Assembly (NCBI GenBank): GCA_023391175.1
Contig: JAEWBL010000328.1
Coordinates: 1 to 6,851 of the forward strand
Source of the DNA: Pseudomonadota bacterium
Lineage (GTDB): Bacteria > Pseudomonadota > Alphaproteobacteria > Rhizobiales > Xanthobacteraceae
Direction: 5' to 3'
Length of the DNA: 6,851 bases
The position numbers and the translations under genes are program-made. The notes beneath the pieces were generated by a model that did no database searches, was not told the DNA's origin, and saw nothing but the letters and a program-made list of their open reading frames with translations. Each line of letters begins with the position of its first letter. Position 1 is the stretch's first letter. This document shows, in pieces, positions 6,184-6,851 of this stretch.

Positions 6184-6243
6184 CACCGTGGTCATCGCGT
6201 TGCTGGACCAGCTCCACGCTGGCGGCGACCGCGGTCCATGGTG
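6184..6243 (+). other. Imperfect 60-nt inverted-repeat structure after the DUF2946-like gene
   Basis: CACCGTGG (6184-6191) pairs with CCATGGTG (6236-6243) with one G-T wobble. Inside, CGCG (6196-6199) can face CGCG (6230-6233), and CCAGC (6208-6212) pairs perfectly with GCTGG (6218-6222) over a 5-nt loop. The structure starts 11 nt after the stop codon. There is no T-run after it, so an intrinsic terminator is doubtful; it may be a 3' stabilising or regulatory fold, or chance. Confidence 0.3.
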
Positions 6244-6244
6244 A

Positions 6245-6472
6245 ATGTCGAGCGCATCGAGAGCCCCGGACGGCGGGGAGAGCCTCGTGTTCAAGCCGCC
6301 CACCGACAAGGCGTCCGCCGCCTTCGTCGTCGCCCCTCTCTTGGAAGGCATTTTCACCACACTCCTGTGGATGCGGCCGCGACCGGCCGTGCGGCCTTCT
6401 TCCGTGCGCAGACGCAATAGGGCCCGCGCACGCTCCGCCGAGGCTGCCCCCTGGGGGGAGGCCTCAGTTTGA
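6245..6472 (+). other. Weak candidate small ORF (75 codons)
   Basis: An ORF between the two copper-type genes encodes 75 residues. The first about 43 codons have high third-position G/C (about 37 of 43, my count), and residues 23-43 hold a hydrophobic segment around SAAFVVAPLLEGIFTTLLWM. The second half becomes Arg-rich and less coding-like, there is no Shine-Dalgarno before ATG 6245, and I recognise no family. It may be a small membrane peptide, a decayed gene remnant or a chance ORF in GC-rich DNA. Confidence 0.18.
6440..6465 (+). terminator. Strong GC hairpin upstream of the copper chaperone gene (terminator-like or leader structure)
   Basis: GAGGC (6440-6444) pairs with GCCTC (6461-6465); after a G-U wobble and one mismatch, CCCC (6447-6450) pairs with GGGG (6455-6458), leaving a CTGG tetraloop. 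It is followed only by AGTTTGAA, so the T-tract is poor. It could end transcripts coming from the DUF2946-like gene or act as a 5' leader structure for the chaperone mRNA, whose start codon is 80 nt downstream. Confidence 0.35.
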
Positions 6473-6532
6473 ACCGAGCTTTGCTGTTACATCCACGCCT
6501 TTCCGGCTTAGCGCGGGAATGGCGCAACACCT

Positions 6533-6538
6533 GAGGAG
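6533..6538 (+). promoter_or_regulatory. Ribosome-binding site of the copper chaperone gene
   Basis: GAGGAG lies 6 nt before ATG 6545. It is a strong SD and fixes this start against other in-frame ATGs such as Met27 inside the signal peptide. Confidence 0.7.
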
Positions 6539-6544
6539 TAGGCC

Positions 6545-6851
6545 ATGTCCATCTTCCATCTCACCCGCCGCGCCGTGATCGCGGCAGCGGTCGCGACCGT
6601 CGCGTTCGCGGGCGGCGCGGCCATGGCGCACGACTACAAGGCGGGCACGCTGCAGATCGACCATCCCTGGTCGCGGGCCACGCCGGGTGGCGCGAGCGTC
6701 GCCGCCGGCTATCTGGTGGTGAAGAACACCGGCACCGCACCCGACCGCCTCATCTCCGCCAGCGTGCCGTTCGCCGGCCGGGTCGAGATCCATGAGATGG
6801 GCATGAAGGACGGCGTCATGATCATGCGTCCGGTTCCGGACGGTCTCACCA
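6545..6851 (+). CDS. PCu(A)C-family periplasmic copper chaperone (3' end outside window)
   Basis: Periplasmic Cu(I) chaperone; characterised relatives pass copper to Sco proteins or to the CuA site of cytochrome c oxidase. The 102 visible residues start with a signal peptide ([19 protein letters not shown], cut probably after AMA at 28, leaving His29 at the new N-terminus). Next comes the family segment [26 protein letters not shown] (about 36-61, read as pieces HPWSRATP and AAGYLVV), then [18 protein letters not shown] (80-97). His83 and Met94 fit the first half of the copper motif H(M)x10Mx21HxM, and Met85 and Met87 add thioether ligands. The HxM half should lie past the window end. Family length is about 150-180 aa, so roughly a third to a half is missing. 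The start is fixed by GAGGAG 6 nt upstream. Its DUF2946-like neighbour supports a copper role. Confidence 0.93.
   Translation, partial: MSIFHLTRRAVIAAAVATVAFAGGAAMAHDYKAGTLQIDHPWSRATPGGASVAAGYLVVKNTGTAPDRLISASVPFAGRVEIHEMGMKDGVMIMRPVPDGLT

Larger units (their letters stand above)
6174..6544. other. 371-nt gap between the DUF2946-like gene and the copper chaperone gene
   Basis: I recognise no gene here. It holds two regions of dyad symmetry (6184-6243 and 6440-6465), one weak small ORF (6245-6472) and, at its right end, the ribosome-binding site of the chaperone gene. The chaperone may have its own promoter in about 6466-6530, but I could not assign -35/-10 elements. Confidence 0.5.

Noticed and set aside
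5851..6417. Minus-strand open frame (188 codons) across the DUF2946-like gene and the gap
   Set aside because: It is Arg/Ser/Pro-rich with no domain and opposite a gene with a clear membrane segment and Cys cluster.
1..6851. CRISPR array, tRNA, rRNA, insertion sequence or attachment-site duplication
   Set aside because: I found no regularly spaced long repeats, cloverleaf-like segments, transposase motifs or terminal inverted repeats on either strand.

Overview
The window is high-GC DNA (roughly two-thirds G+C by eye, strong G/C bias at third codon positions) with the gene style of an alphaproteobacterium. A Xanthobacter/Azorhizobium/Ancylobacter-like or other rhizobial relative would fit, but that is inference from protein character and base composition; there is no rRNA or tRNA to anchor taxonomy. 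Two unrelated gene groups diverge from a shared, unusually AT-rich intergenic region at about 5460-5711.

Minus-strand group (bases 1-5459, transcribed right to left). Five genes run head to tail with gaps of 62 nt or less and one overlap, so they look like one operon: an FMN-dependent luciferase-like monooxygenase of the NtaA/SnaA/DszA/SoxA type (4119-5459), an FAD/NAD(P)-binding monooxygenase of the FMO/ornithine-N-hydroxylase fold (2593-4056), an ABC permease (1662-2552), an ABC ATPase (884-1675, TTG start inside the end of the permease gene) and a periplasmic substrate-binding protein (851 down to 1, C-terminus outside the window). The transporter is of the SsuABC/TauABC (sulfonate/nitrate/taurine) class. 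The simplest reading is import of a small organosulfur or related organic compound followed by flavin-dependent oxygenation, probably for sulfur scavenging. The substrate cannot be read from sequence, and no flavin reductase to feed the FMN enzyme is visible.

Divergent region (5460-5711). It holds a good ribosome-binding site for the luciferase-like gene, three CGATGC repeats spaced 11 and 20 bp apart, and an isolated AT-rich block containing a near-perfect 20-bp dyad, ATAAATTtaattgAATTTAT (5561-5580). The dyad is the best operator candidate in the window.

Plus-strand group (5712-6851). A small membrane-anchored or secreted protein with a His-rich stretch and a CCxxC cluster (DUF2946-like, 5712-6173) is followed, after a 371-nt gap, by the start of a periplasmic PCu(A)C-type copper chaperone (6545 to beyond the window end). 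Together they suggest a copper-handling module, probably for cytochrome oxidase metallation. The gap contains several predicted hairpins and one weak small-ORF candidate but no recognisable gene.

No CRISPR array, insertion sequence, tRNA, rRNA or clear phage gene was seen. The main points worth following up are the paired-monooxygenase/importer operon of unknown substrate and the AT-rich dyad between the two groups.
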